This document shows positions 49,546 through 58,709 of a stretch of DNA of 64,000 bases, in pieces; the first letter of the stretch is position 1, and every line of letters begins with the position of its first letter. The translations under genes were made by a program, and so were the position numbers. The notes under the pieces were generated by a model. That model was given only the letters and a program-made list of their open reading frames with translations. It ran no database searches and was not told the DNA's origin. Origin of the DNA: Streptomyces blattellae (lineage in GTDB: Bacteria; Actinomycetota; Actinomycetes; Streptomycetales; Streptomycetaceae). The stretch lies in contig NZ_WJBG01000253.1 of NCBI RefSeq assembly GCF_009709555.1, positions 1-64,000 of the forward strand, written 5' to 3'.

Positions 49546-50313
49546 GTGGGAGAGCCGTATCCGAAACTCAGCGCCAGTGATCTGACCCGAACCTTCGGCC
49601 GGGGCCCCGGGGCCGTCCATGCCCTCGGCCCCCTCGATCTGGCCGTCGCCCCAGGCGAGTTCGTCTGCCTCGTCGGCCCCTCGGGCTGTGGCAAGTCCAC
49701 GCTGCTGCGCATCGCCGCGGGCCTGCTCCGCCCGAGCACGGGCCGCCTGGAGATCCGTACCTCCAGCCCGCGCCCGGCCGCCATGATCTTCCAGGACTAC
49801 GGCATCTACGACTGGAAGACCGTCCGCGCCAACGTCCGCTTCGGCCTGGACATCCAGCGCGTCCCGCGCCGCGAGGCGAACGCGCGCGCCGACGCCTGGC
49901 TGACCCGCATGGGCCTGGCCGACTTCGCCGACGCCTACCCGGCCACGCTGTCGGGAGGCATGCGCCAGCGCGTGGCGATCGCCCGGGCACTCGCGGTGGA
50001 ACCCGAACTCCTCCTCATGGACGAGCCGTTCGCCGCACTCGACGCCCAGCTCCGCATGATCCTCCAGGACGAACTCCTGGGCATCACCCAGTCGCTGAGG
50101 ACGACGACCCTCTTCATCACCCACAGTCTGGAGGAGGCGATCGTCCTCGGAGACCGCGTCCTGGTGATGTCGGCCCGCCCGGGCCGGCTCATCGCCGAGC
50201 GCCTGCCGCCGTTCCCGCGCCCGCGCACCGGCGACATCCGCTCCGCCCCCGAATTCACCGCGCTGAAGGGCGAACTGTGGGACCTGCTGCGGAAGGAGGC
50301 GGTGCCGGCATGA
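49546..50313 (+). CDS. ABC transporter ATP-binding protein (SsuB/TauB/NMT1-associated)
   Basis: This 255-residue ATPase has Walker A GPSGCGKSTLLR, Q-loop MIFQDYGIYDWKTV, signature LSGGMRQRVAIARAL and Walker B LLMDEPFAALDAQLR. It fits the nitrate/sulfonate/taurine importer group. GTG 49546 follows GAGGAGAC. The stop overlaps the permease ATG (ATGA). The substrate is not identifiable from context. Confidence 0.92.
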   Translation: MGEPYPKLSASDLTRTFGRGPGAVHALGPLDLAVAPGEFVCLVGPSGCGKSTLLRIAAGLLRPSTGRLEIRTSSPRPAAMIFQDYGIYDWKTVRANVRFGLDIQRVPRREANARADAWLTRMGLADFADAYPATLSGGMRQRVAIARALAVEPELLLMDEPFAALDAQLRMILQDELLGITQSLRTTTLFITHSLEEAIVLGDRVLVMSARPGRLIAERLPPFPRPRTGDIRSAPEFTALKGELWDLLRKEAVPA

Positions 50314-51170
50314 CGACGATCGCTCCCGACCGTGAATCGGTCCTGGTCCGCGCGCCGGGCCCGCACGAACTCCATCCCGTACGCACCCACCGCCGCCGAC
50401 GCGCCCTGGAACTGTCCCTGGCGGTCGCCGTCCCCCTCGCGCTGATCCTGCTCTGGCAACTGGCCGCCGCCCAGGCGTGGATCGACGACCGCGTCTACCC
50501 GGCCCCGTCCACGATCCTCGCCGACGGCTGGGACCGCGCCGCGGCCGGCGACCTCTGGCCGGACGTGTGGGCGACCCTGAAACGCGTCCTGGCGGGCTAC
50601 GCCATCGGCACCGGGGCCGGCTACGCCCTGGGCCTGCTGATGGGCTCCCTGTCGCTCGTACGGGCGGCGCTGGAGCCGCTCCTGGACGCCCTGTACGTCG
50701 TGCCGAAACTGGCCCTGCTGCCCGTCTTCCTGAACATGTTCGGCCTGGGCGAGGGCCCGCAGGTGGCCCTGGTGGCGACGACGGTCTTCTTCTTCGTCTG
50801 GATCTCGACGATGTCCGCGGTGATGTCGATCCCCTCCGGCCACCGTGACGCGGGCCAGGTCTTCGGTGCCTCGCCCTGGCAGATGTTCCGGCACGTCCTG
50901 CTGCCCGCCTCCCTCCCGTCGGTCCTGGTCGGCGCACGGATCGCGGCGGGCGTGGCGGTCCTCGTCATCGTCGCGTCGGAACAGATCGCCGCGACGAACG
51001 GCCTCGGCCATCTCATCTTCGACTCCCGGGCGCTCTTCCAGAACGACGTCATGTTCGTCGGCATCGTCTGCGTGGCCGTCCTGGGCGTGCTCTTCTCCGA
51101 ACTGGTACGGGTCGCGGGCCGGTTGCTCACACCGTGGGCGCCACGGGACAGGGGACGGGGCCAGTCATGA
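50310..51170 (+). CDS. ABC transporter permease (SsuC/TauC type)
   Basis: This 286-residue protein has six predicted helices, first at LSLAVAVPLALILLWQLAAA, and a cytoplasmic EAA loop SGHRDAGQVFGASPWQMFRHVLLPASLP. It overlaps the ATPase gene upstream and the binding-protein gene downstream by 4 bases each, so all three are translationally coupled. Confidence 0.92.
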   Translation: MTTIAPDRESVLVRAPGPHELHPVRTHRRRRALELSLAVAVPLALILLWQLAAAQAWIDDRVYPAPSTILADGWDRAAAGDLWPDVWATLKRVLAGYAIGTGAGYALGLLMGSLSLVRAALEPLLDALYVVPKLALLPVFLNMFGLGEGPQVALVATTVFFFVWISTMSAVMSIPSGHRDAGQVFGASPWQMFRHVLLPASLPSVLVGARIAAGVAVLVIVASEQIAATNGLGHLIFDSRALFQNDVMFVGIVCVAVLGVLFSELVRVAGRLLTPWAPRDRGRGQS

Positions 51171-51214
51171 GGATCGGTTTGTTTCGTTTCATGAGGATCG
51201 GTTTGTTTCGTTCG
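51167..51214 (+). repeat. 24-bp tandem duplication of a gene start
   Basis: 51167-51190 and 51191-51214 share 22 identical leading bases beginning ATGAGGATCGGTTTG. The duplication is in frame and adds eight residues before the signal peptide. Confidence 0.95.
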
Positions 51215-52339
51215 TACGGTGTCGCAGTCGTCGTCGCCGCGCTGCTGGCGTCGGCGGGCTGCTCGGCGTCGCCGTCGTCCCGCTCGGAACCTCAGGCGGA
51301 CGCGGCTTCACGCACGGTCCGCCCGGTGCGGGGCTGCGGTGAAGCGTCGTGGACGGACCCCGCCGACATGTCCCCGAAGCGACAGCCGGCGCGCTGTGAG
51401 CCGGGCGCCCCCGCGCCGCGCCGACTGCCCGAGACACGGAAACTGACGATCGCGACGGGGACGCTGAGCGCGGAGTATGTGGCACCGCTGCAAGTCGCCA
51501 TCGACAAGGGCGAGTTCGAGCGGGAGGGCCTGGACGTCACCCTGAGGGTGCTGCCCACGCCGGACGCCCTGCCGTTGCTGGCCAGGGGCGAGATCGACGC
51601 GCTCTGGGCGGCGCCGGAGGCGGCGGTGATGAACGGGCTGCGGGGCGGCTTCGACATCAAGTGGGTCGCCGGGAACTTCTCCCCCGACCCCGCGTCGAAG
51701 AGCGGCCTGTGGGTCCGCCTGAAGGACGGCGAGAGCGCGGACCGGGTGACCATGGCCGGCCGCACGCTGGGCACGATGATCGGCAAGGGCTCCGTGATCG
51801 CGTACCCGATGGAACAGGCCCTGGAGCGGCACGGCGGCGGTCTGGACAAGATCCAGTACCAGCAGCTCGGCTCCGCCGACGTCCTCACCGCCCTCCAGAA
51901 CGGCGGCGTCGACTCCGCCTGGCTCCTCGACCCGGTCTGGCGCACGGTCGACGGCACACCCGGATACGCCTTCCTGGGCGGCCAGCCCCCCGGCGAGCCC
52001 CTGGGCGGCCTGCTGTACGGCCCGAGCCTGCTGAACGACGACATGGACGCGGGCGTGGCGCTGATCCGGGCGTACATCCGCACGGTGAACTCGTACTTCG
52101 CGTCCGACTACAAGAAGGATGCGAGCTTCGTCACATATTTGGCGAACCTCCTCAAGGCAGACGAGTCGACCCTCAAGTCGACCCCGCCCCTCCGCATGGA
52201 CTGGGAAATCCGCGCGGGCACGACAGACCGCCTCCAGTCGGCGTACGCCGCCCAGGGCGTGGCCGAAGGCGATCTTCTACCGGAGTCACAGACAGTCAAC
52301 CGAGCCCTCTACGAGGAGGCGGTGGGCCACCGCCCCTGA
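51167..52339 (+). CDS. ABC transporter substrate-binding lipoprotein (NMT1/SsuA-like)
   Basis: About 390 residues with a lipoprotein signal ending ALLASAGC followed by a flexible, Pro/Arg-rich stretch (to about residue 85), then a type 2 periplasmic-binding fold starting RKLTIATGTLSAEYVAPLQVAI. Substrate is unknown; the family binds nitrate, sulfonates, taurine or pyrimidine precursors. The first 22 bases are tandemly duplicated, giving ATG 51167 and ATG 51191 and a protein beginning MRIGLFRF-MRIGLFRS. Only the first ATG overlaps the permease stop. Confidence 0.9.
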   Translation: MRIGLFRFMRIGLFRSYGVAVVVAALLASAGCSASPSSRSEPQADAASRTVRPVRGCGEASWTDPADMSPKRQPARCEPGAPAPRRLPETRKLTIATGTLSAEYVAPLQVAIDKGEFEREGLDVTLRVLPTPDALPLLARGEIDALWAAPEAAVMNGLRGGFDIKWVAGNFSPDPASKSGLWVRLKDGESADRVTMAGRTLGTMIGKGSVIAYPMEQALERHGGGLDKIQYQQLGSADVLTALQNGGVDSAWLLDPVWRTVDGTPGYAFLGGQPPGEPLGGLLYGPSLLNDDMDAGVALIRAYIRTVNSYFASDYKKDASFVTYLANLLKADESTLKSTPPLRMDWEIRAGTTDRLQSAYAAQGVAEGDLLPESQTVNRALYEEAVGHRP

Positions 52340-52346
52340 CACACTC

Positions 52347-52378
52347 AGGGCCCGGATCCCTGTCAGGATCCGGGCCCT
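52347..52378. terminator. terminator of initiator tRNA gene 1
   Basis: AGGGCCCGGATCC (52347-52359) pairs with GGATCCGGGCCCT (52366-52378), 13 bp, 6-base loop, just after the tRNA on the minus strand; it can also end the convergent ABC operon. Confidence 0.88.
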
Positions 52379-52388
52379 AAGTCTTCAG

Positions 52389-52462
52389 TAGCGGGGACAG
52401 GATTTGAACCTGCGACCTCTGGGTTATGAGCCCAGCGAGCTACCGAGCTGCTCCACCCCGCG
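52389..52462 (-). tRNA. tRNA-fMet (CAT), initiator, copy 1
   Basis: The 74-base cloverleaf on the minus strand has acceptor CGCGGGG/CCCCGCT with the C1-U72 mismatch typical of initiators, an anticodon stem CTGGG/CCCAG (three G-C pairs next to the loop), loop CTCATAA and T-loop TTCAAAT. CCA is not encoded. Confidence 0.95.
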
Positions 52463-52583
52463 TCGGTGAACGCAACATTACGTCAGCGACGCAGGCAGAG
52501 GCAAATCGCTTCACCGAGCCCCCGAGCGGCGCACAGCTGCGGGCATGCGTGCCGCCTGGGGCGGCACGGGTGGGCGATGGGGG

Positions 52584-52617
52584 TCCCCCCGCTTGAGCGA
52601 AGTCGAGGGTGGGGGGA
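52584..52617. repeat. palindromic intergenic repeat
   Basis: TCCCCCC (52584-52590) pairs with GGGGGGA (52611-52617) around GCTTGAGCGAAGTCGAGGGT. This CGAGCGAAG-type hairpin resembles repeats dispersed in Streptomyces intergenic regions. Confidence 0.6.
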
Positions 52618-52704
52618 GGCACCCCGGCAGCGCCCGGCTCGCGACCCACCCGCCCCAGCCAAACGCCGGTCAACCCGCGAACCGGCTCCAGCACAGGCGC
52701 CCCG

Positions 52705-54618
52705 TCACGCCGACAGTTCCTCCCGCAGCGCGTCCCGCAACCGCCCCGCCCGCTCCGCGACCTCCACCGGCCCCAGCGTCACCGCACGGTCGGCCCACCG
52801 CTGCCCCTCGGCCAACTCCCCACGACGGGCGTAGACCAGGGCGAGCCGCAACGCCGCCCGCCCGTGCCCCGCGTCAGCAGCCCGCGTCCACCACACCGCC
52901 GCCTCGGGCTCACTCCCCTCCCGGGCCAGCAGCAGCCCGAGATTGAACGCCCCGTTGCGGGACCCGGCTTCCGCGGCCTCCCGATACCACCGAGCCGCCT
53001 CCACCACATCGCCCCGCGCGGCGGCCAGCATCCCGACCCGCACCTGCGCCCGCCGATGCCCTTGCGACGCCGCCCGCTCGTACCACTCCTCGCACTCGCT
53101 ACGCTCCCGCACCGGCTCCCCGAGCTCATGCGCGGGCTGCGGCGGCCGCCGCGCATCCAGCACGGTCGCCAGCCGATACGCGGCCTCCGCGCTCCCGCCC
53201 CCCGCCGCACACCGCAGATGCCGCTCGGCCGTCCGCTCGTCCCCTTCCCGCAGCCGCGCGATCCCGACCTGAAGCGCCGCCTCCGTATGCCCGGCGGCCG
53301 CGGCACGCTCGTAGCACCGCAGCGCGACCTCGTCCTCGCTCCGCCCGGCGTACAGGATCCCGAGGTTGAACGCGGCGTCCACGCTCCCGGCCTCCGCAGC
53401 CTTGGAGAACCACGGCTCGGCACCGGCCGTGTCACCGCCCTGGAGCAGCAGGATCGCCAGCGCGTTCGCCGCCTCGCGGTGCCCGGCGTACGCCGCACGC
53501 CGGTACCACTGCTCGGCCTGCGCGGTCCGCCCCTGCTCGGCGCAGAGCAGCCCGAGGTTGTACGCGCCGTTGACGTCGCCGGCGTCCATCGCGGCCCGGT
53601 ACCACCGCTCGGCGGTCTGGGTCTCGCCGCGCTCGGCATGCAGCGCGCCCAGCGCGTTCGCCGCGTTGCCGTCGCCGTCCTGGGCTGCCCGCAGCCACCA
53701 CACGGCGGCACTCTCGGAGTCGCCCGCGTCCCGCAGCAGGAACCCGAGCGCGCAGGCGGCGCGCGCCTCGCCGTCCTTGGCGGACGTCAGATACCAGCGC
53801 CCGGCCTCCTTCAGCTCCCCGCGCTTCTCCAGGATCGCCCCGAGGTGCAGCGCGGCCCGCCGGTGCCCGCGCGCGGCGGCCTGCCGGTACCACTGCTCGG
53901 CCTCGCCCACGAGCGACGCCCCGTCACCGTCGTCGGCCCCGGTCTCGGCCTCCTGCGCAGCCGCGCGGTCGATCGCCCGCGCAAGCCGGTAGGCCGCCTC
54001 CCGGTGCCCCCGCTCCGCCGCGGCCCGCATCCATGCGCCGGCCCCGTCGTCGCCCCGGTGCTCCAGCAGATCGGCGAGCGCGTAGGCGCCGAGGGCATGG
54101 CCCTGCTCGGCGGACTGGCGCAGCCAGTACTCGGCGGCCGGCTCGTCGCCGCGCTCACGGTGGTGACGGCCCAGCGCGTGCGCGGCAGCCGCGGACCCGG
54201 CGACGGCGGCGATACGCCACCAGCCGGCGGCCTCGTCGGCGTACCCGCGCTGGTGCAGAAGGACACCCAGGTTGTTGGCGGCGGCCCGGTCACCAGCCGC
54301 GGTGGCGGCGCGCAGCCGGGGTTCGGCTCCGTCGAGGTCGCCGCGGCGCAGCAGCATGGCCCCGAGGACACTCATCGCCTCGGCGTCACCGGCTTCGGCG
54401 GCGAGCCGCTGCCGGGCCTCCTCGGCGGCCTCACCGGTTTCGTCCCGGTCCGCGGACTGGCCGAAATCCTTCACACGACGCTCAAGATCGGTCACAGGAG
54501 AGGCTGCAGGCGACGGGATTTCAGGCGCGGACATATCGCCCGCAGACTCCGAAATGCCGGCAGGCTCCCCAAACCGCTCTGTCTCCAACAGAGTTGCCTT
54601 GTCCCCCATAACGTCCAT
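52705..54618 (-). CDS. Sel1/TPR-repeat protein
   Basis: This 637-residue soluble protein is built almost wholly of tandem helical repeats of about 36-37 residues with the Sel1/TPR pattern A..LG..Y...G....A..W...AA..G (for example GAYNLGLLCAEQGRTAQAEQ, RRAAYAGHREAANALAILLL). It has an acidic N-terminal region of about 60 residues. Such solenoids bind partner proteins; the role is unknown. ATG 54618 follows AGGTGG; ATG 54609 is a close alternative. It lies between two identical initiator tRNA genes. Confidence 0.88.
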   Translation of the reverse strand: MDVMGDKATLLETERFGEPAGISESAGDMSAPEIPSPAASPVTDLERRVKDFGQSADRDETGEAAEEARQRLAAEAGDAEAMSVLGAMLLRRGDLDGAEPRLRAATAAGDRAAANNLGVLLHQRGYADEAAGWWRIAAVAGSAAAAHALGRHHRERGDEPAAEYWLRQSAEQGHALGAYALADLLEHRGDDGAGAWMRAAAERGHREAAYRLARAIDRAAAQEAETGADDGDGASLVGEAEQWYRQAAARGHRRAALHLGAILEKRGELKEAGRWYLTSAKDGEARAACALGFLLRDAGDSESAAVWWLRAAQDGDGNAANALGALHAERGETQTAERWYRAAMDAGDVNGAYNLGLLCAEQGRTAQAEQWYRRAAYAGHREAANALAILLLQGGDTAGAEPWFSKAAEAGSVDAAFNLGILYAGRSEDEVALRCYERAAAAGHTEAALQVGIARLREGDERTAERHLRCAAGGGSAEAAYRLATVLDARRPPQPAHELGEPVRERSECEEWYERAASQGHRRAQVRVGMLAAARGDVVEAARWYREAAEAGSRNGAFNLGLLLAREGSEPEAAVWWTRAADAGHGRAALRLALVYARRGELAEGQRWADRAVTLGPVEVAERAGRLRDALREELSA

Positions 54619-54782
54619 CGTCGCACCACCTGCAACCTGGGTACACCTGGTATACCGCAGCCAGTGAGGTCACTTCAGCGTTTTGTCGACATACCCACAG
54701 AACGACAAGTCAAACACAGCTCCCTCAACTCCCCACAGCGGCAGGACCGTCCCACAGGTCGGCACATGCGTTCGCACACACC

Positions 54783-54816
54783 GAAGGCCCGGATCCCTTT
54801 CAGGATCCGGGCCTTC
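54783..54816. terminator. terminator of initiator tRNA gene 2
   Basis: GAAGGCCCGGATCC (54783-54796) pairs with GGATCCGGGCCTTC (54803-54816), 6-base loop. It is nearly the same hairpin as at 52347-52378. Confidence 0.88.
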
Positions 54817-54824
54817 GCCATCAG

Positions 54825-54898
54825 TAGCGGGGACAGGATTTGAACCTGCGACCTCTGGGTTATGAGCCCAGCGAGCTACCGAGCTGCTCCACCCCGCG
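54825..54898 (-). tRNA. tRNA-fMet (CAT), initiator, copy 2
   Basis: Identical over all 74 bases to the copy at 52389-52462, with the same C1-U72 mismatch and G-C-rich anticodon stem. CCA is not encoded. Confidence 0.95.
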
Positions 54899-54939
54899 CC
54901 GTTGTTCGGCAACCGTACCACGGCGCGGGGCGGTCTCGA

Positions 54940-57894
54940 TCAACTGCTGTCCGGGCTCCCGCTCGGACTGGGACTGCCGCTCGGGCTGCCGCTGGGGCTG
55001 GGACTGGCCCCGCTGTTCCCGCCGCTGTTGCTGTCGGCCTGCGCCTGCGCCTCCTCGGCCCGCCGGAGCGCCTCTTGGAGGTCGTCCTGCGCCCGTCCGT
55101 ACGCCTCCCAGTCACCCTTCGTCAGGGCTTCCTGGCCGGCGTCGAAGGCCTCCTGGGCGTCGTTCAACGCCTCTTGGACCGTCGGGTTGGTGGACGACGA
55201 CGGCGGCGGTGGCGTATCGGCGTCGTCCGGTGGTGGCTCGGTCGTCGCGGCCTCTGCTCCGAAGACCTTGTCGAGGGCCTCGTCGAGAGTGTCCTCGAAG
55301 GCGGTATTGCCGTTGTAGGTCACCAACACCTTGCGCAGCAGTGGGTATTTGAGTCCGCCACCACGGACGTAGACAGGTTCGACGTACAACAGCCCCCCGT
55401 CCAGTGGCACGGTCAGCAGATTGCCGTACTCGACTTCGGAGTCGCCGCCTCTGAGCAGCCTGATGGACTCGGCGATGTCCTGTTCGGAGTTGAACTGGCT
55501 CTGCACCTGTTTGGGTCCGTCGACAGTCGTGCTCGTCGGCAGTTTCAGGATTCTGATCTTGCCGTAGTCGCTGGTGCCCGCTTCGGCGTCGACCGCCATG
55601 AACGCGCTGAGGTTGTCCCGCCCGTTGGGCGTCAGCGTCGTCGTCAGCGAGAACGCCTGCGCCTCCTGGTCGGGCATCTTCAGGCTCTGGTAGTACGGCG
55701 GCACCGCGTCGCCCGAGTTGTTGGTCGGGTCGTCCGGCACCTGCCACACCTCGCTGCCGCTGAGGAACGTGTCCGCGTCCTCCACGTGGTAGCGGGTCAG
55801 CAGCTCGCGCTGGACCTTGAACAGGTCCTGCGGGTACCGGAGATGGGCCATCAGCTCCTTGGAGATCGCGCTCCTGGGCTCCACCGTGTCCGGGAAGGCC
55901 TTCATCCAGGTCTTCAGGACCGGGTCCTGGGTGTCCCACTGGTAGAGCTTGACCTCACCGGTGTACGCGTCGACGGTCGCCTTCACCGAGTTGCGGATGT
56001 AGTTGACCTGGTTCTGCTGGGCCACCACCGCACGCTGGTTGTTGGTGGCGGTCAGCGAGTCGGCTGTCGAGGAACCGAGGGTCGTACGGGACGAGTACGG
56101 GTAGCCGTTCGTCGTCGTGTACGCGTCGACGATCCACTGGATCTTGCCGTTCACGACCGCCGGGTAGGCGTCGCCGTCGATGGTGAGCCACGGCGCCACC
56201 GCCTCGACGCGTTCCTTGGGCGTGCGGTTGTACAGAATCCGCGAGCCCTCGCCGATCGCGCCGGAATAGAGGATCTGCGGCTCACTGAACGTCAGCGCAT
56301 ACGCGGCCCGGTTGACCGGATTGTCGAGATTGACGCCGCTGTCGCCCTCATAACTGTACGTCTTCTCGCCGCTGTCGTCGGAGTAGTCGATCTCCTTCTG
56401 CGGACCGCCGACGATCGAGTACGTGTTGGTCCTCTCGCCGTAGTAGATCCGCTGCTCATACGTCCCCAGGTCGCCTTCGGACGGCAGGTTGGACTCCGTG
56501 AACACCGGGCGGCCCTCGGAGTCGACCTCGGTGCCCTTGGCGGCGACCACGCCGTACCCGTGGGTGTAGCGGAAGTGGTCGTTGATCCAGTTGTTCTTCG
56601 GAATGCCGTTGAGGTTCAGCTCACGCAGACCGATGACCGTGTCCTGGTCCTGACCGTTCTCGCTGTAGCGGTCGACGTCCAGGTTGGTCGGGAACGCGTA
56701 GTAGTTCCGGATCTGCTGGAGCTGCTGGTACGTGGGCGAGACGACGTTCGGGTCCATGATGCGGATGCTCGCCGTGGAGTCCACGTCGTCCCGCAGCTTG
56801 GTCGCGTCCTCGGTCTGGCTCACACCGCTGTAGTCGGTGACCTTGGTGTCGTCGATGCCGTAGGCCTTGCGCGTCGCCTCAAGGTTCTTCTCGACGTACG
56901 GCGCTTCCTTGGCCTGCTCGTTGGGCTGAACCTGGAACTGCTGGACGATCGCCGGGTACAGACCGCCGATGAGGATCGCCGACAGCACCATCAGGCCGAA
57001 GCCGATCAGGGGCAGCTGCCAGGTACGCCGCCACAGGGTGGCGAAGAACAGCAGCGCGCAGATCACGGCGATGCAGAACAGGATCGTCTTGGCGGGCAGA
57101 TAGGCGTTCGCGTCGACGTACCTCAGGCCCGTCCAGTTGTCGGTCGCCTTGAAGTCGCTGGACTTGACCGCGAGGCTGTACCGGTCGAGCCAGTACGCGA
57201 CCGCCTTCAGGGCGACGAAGCTGCCGATGAGCACCGACAGATGCCCGGTGGCCGCGGAGGTGGCGCGCGCACCCGGGCTGGTGATGCGCAGCCCGCCGTA
57301 GAGGTAGTGCGTGAGCGCGGCGGCGATCGCGGAGAGGATCGCGGCGGCGAAGCCGAAGCCGAGCAGGAAGCGGTACCAGGGCAGGTCGAAGGCGTAGAAG
57401 GAGACGTCGAGATGGAACTGCGGGTCCTTCTCGTTGAACGGCACGCCGTTGACCCACATCAGCCAGGTCCGCCACTGCCCTGACGCCGAAGCGCCCGCGA
57501 TCAGGCCGATCAGGGAGGTGATGCCGAACAGCAGCCACTTCTTGTACGGCGCGATGCCCATGCGGTAGCGGTCGAGGTTCTGCTGCTCCATCGACATGGC
57601 GCTCAGCGGCGGGCGCAGCCGGTGGGCCAGCCAGATGTTGAAGCCGACCGCGAGGGCCATCAGCAGACCGAAGACGGAGAACAGCCCGATCTTGGTCCAC
57701 AGCGTGGTCGTGAACACGGACGAATAGTGCACCGACCGGTACCAGAGCCAGTCGGTCCAGAAACCCGCGAACATGGTGAACGCCATGCCGAGTACGGCAA
57801 GGACGCCCAGCGTCATGAGGAGGGTCCGGACCCGCCGGGACGGGCGGCCCACTCTGATCCGTGGCCCCGTCGGGCCTCCGCCGCGGTCCGGCAT
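54940..57894 (-). CDS. UPF0182 family large membrane protein
   Basis: This 984-residue protein has an N-terminal membrane part of about seven helices (residues 20-320, beginning RTLLMTLGVLAVLGMAFTMF and WLWYRSVHYSSVF) and a long extracytoplasmic domain with many Tyr/Asp-rich segments (SEPQILYSGAIGEGSRILYN, RYPQDLFKVQRELLTRYH). It ends in an acidic helix and a low-complexity SGSPSPSGSP tail. UPF0182 is conserved in actinobacteria and function is unknown. ATG 57894 is the usual start; GTG 57915 is possible. Confidence 0.9.
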   Translation of the reverse strand: MPDRGGGPTGPRIRVGRPSRRVRTLLMTLGVLAVLGMAFTMFAGFWTDWLWYRSVHYSSVFTTTLWTKIGLFSVFGLLMALAVGFNIWLAHRLRPPLSAMSMEQQNLDRYRMGIAPYKKWLLFGITSLIGLIAGASASGQWRTWLMWVNGVPFNEKDPQFHLDVSFYAFDLPWYRFLLGFGFAAAILSAIAAALTHYLYGGLRITSPGARATSAATGHLSVLIGSFVALKAVAYWLDRYSLAVKSSDFKATDNWTGLRYVDANAYLPAKTILFCIAVICALLFFATLWRRTWQLPLIGFGLMVLSAILIGGLYPAIVQQFQVQPNEQAKEAPYVEKNLEATRKAYGIDDTKVTDYSGVSQTEDATKLRDDVDSTASIRIMDPNVVSPTYQQLQQIRNYYAFPTNLDVDRYSENGQDQDTVIGLRELNLNGIPKNNWINDHFRYTHGYGVVAAKGTEVDSEGRPVFTESNLPSEGDLGTYEQRIYYGERTNTYSIVGGPQKEIDYSDDSGEKTYSYEGDSGVNLDNPVNRAAYALTFSEPQILYSGAIGEGSRILYNRTPKERVEAVAPWLTIDGDAYPAVVNGKIQWIVDAYTTTNGYPYSSRTTLGSSTADSLTATNNQRAVVAQQNQVNYIRNSVKATVDAYTGEVKLYQWDTQDPVLKTWMKAFPDTVEPRSAISKELMAHLRYPQDLFKVQRELLTRYHVEDADTFLSGSEVWQVPDDPTNNSGDAVPPYYQSLKMPDQEAQAFSLTTTLTPNGRDNLSAFMAVDAEAGTSDYGKIRILKLPTSTTVDGPKQVQSQFNSEQDIAESIRLLRGGDSEVEYGNLLTVPLDGGLLYVEPVYVRGGGLKYPLLRKVLVTYNGNTAFEDTLDEALDKVFGAEAATTEPPPDDADTPPPPSSSTNPTVQEALNDAQEAFDAGQEALTKGDWEAYGRAQDDLQEALRRAEEAQAQADSNSGGNSGASPSPSGSPSGSPSPSGSPDSS

Positions 57895-58065
57895 CTGGAA
57901 AGCCAAGGTGTGCACCTCGAAGTTCGCTGTTGGTCTGTCGGGCCCCCGAGTCCGCGGGCCGTCCGAAGGGCCCCGTGATCGTAGGCCCTCACCTATGCAA
58001 CTTACTCACGCTTTACTCGGTTCCCGATTCCGGCTGTGGGCTGTGAACGAGGCAGGATTGTGACC

Positions 58066-58608
58066 ATGTCCAACACTCCCATGGCAGCGAGCCCCCTGAC
58101 CCGGGCCGTACTCGAGATCGACGAGTACGTGTCCGGACTCGGCTGGGACCAGCCCGCGCGCCTCTTCGCCCTCGTAGACACCGCCCGGTTGCGGGCCGAA
58201 CAGCCCTCGCTGGCGGACCGGCTCGGTCTGGGGGATGAGCAGGAGACCTCCGGTCTCACCCCGATCGAGCAGGACGAGGTTCCGACGGGCAAGCCGCTCG
58301 ACGAGTTCCTCGGCACCATCGCCTGGCCCGACGCGGTGGTCGGCTGCGCGCTCAGCGTGGAACGCCTGATGCTGCCGCCGTCCGCCGAAGCGTCCGTCCC
58401 GGAGGGCATGAGCGAGAAGAAGCTCACCCGGTGGGTCGCCGACCACCCGGAGCGCCAGGAGGTCCGTATGACGGTCGCCGTCCTGCGGGAGGGGTCACGC
58501 GAATCGGCCCTGAGGCTGCGCGAGAAGGACACGCCCACGGAGGTCCTCACCGGTTCCGAGCTGGTGCCGGGGCTGGCGCAGGCGCTGGCGGCCACGTTCG
58601 AGGAGTAG
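58066..58608 (+). CDS. PPA1309 family protein
   Basis: This 180-residue soluble, acidic protein, conserved in actinobacteria and without known function, begins with SPLTRAVLEIDEYVSGLGWDQPARLFALVDTARLR; EFLGTIAWPDAVVGCALSVERLMLPP is the core. It is divergent from the UPF0182 gene. The stop codon is the first of several near-copies of TTCGAGGAGTAGCT. Confidence 0.82.
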   Translation: MSNTPMAASPLTRAVLEIDEYVSGLGWDQPARLFALVDTARLRAEQPSLADRLGLGDEQETSGLTPIEQDEVPTGKPLDEFLGTIAWPDAVVGCALSVERLMLPPSAEASVPEGMSEKKLTRWVADHPERQEVRMTVAVLREGSRESALRLREKDTPTEVLTGSELVPGLAQALAATFEE

Positions 58609-58704
58609 CTCCGGGATTCGAGGAGTAGCTCGCTTCGAGGATTGGCTCGCTCCGAGGAATGGCTTGGGCTTCGAGGATTGGCTTGGGCTTCGAGGAATGG
58701 CCCG
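58597..58704 (+). repeat. degenerate ~20-bp tandem repeats over a stop codon
   Basis: TTCGAGGAGTAGCT at 58597 and 58617 is followed by about four further units of CGAGGA(A/T)TGGCT with TTGGGCT linkers to 58704, filling the gap between two convergent genes. Confidence 0.85.
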
Positions 58705-58709
58705 GGCGG

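Noticed and set aside
52347..54898. Integrative element bounded by tRNA direct repeats
   Set aside because: The flanked DNA holds only a Sel1/TPR gene, with no integrase, excisionase or transfer gene.
54862..57483. 873-codon plus-strand frame
   Set aside because: Lies wholly opposite the UPF0182 gene and reads as mirrored Val/Arg/Gly-rich sequence without recognisable motifs.
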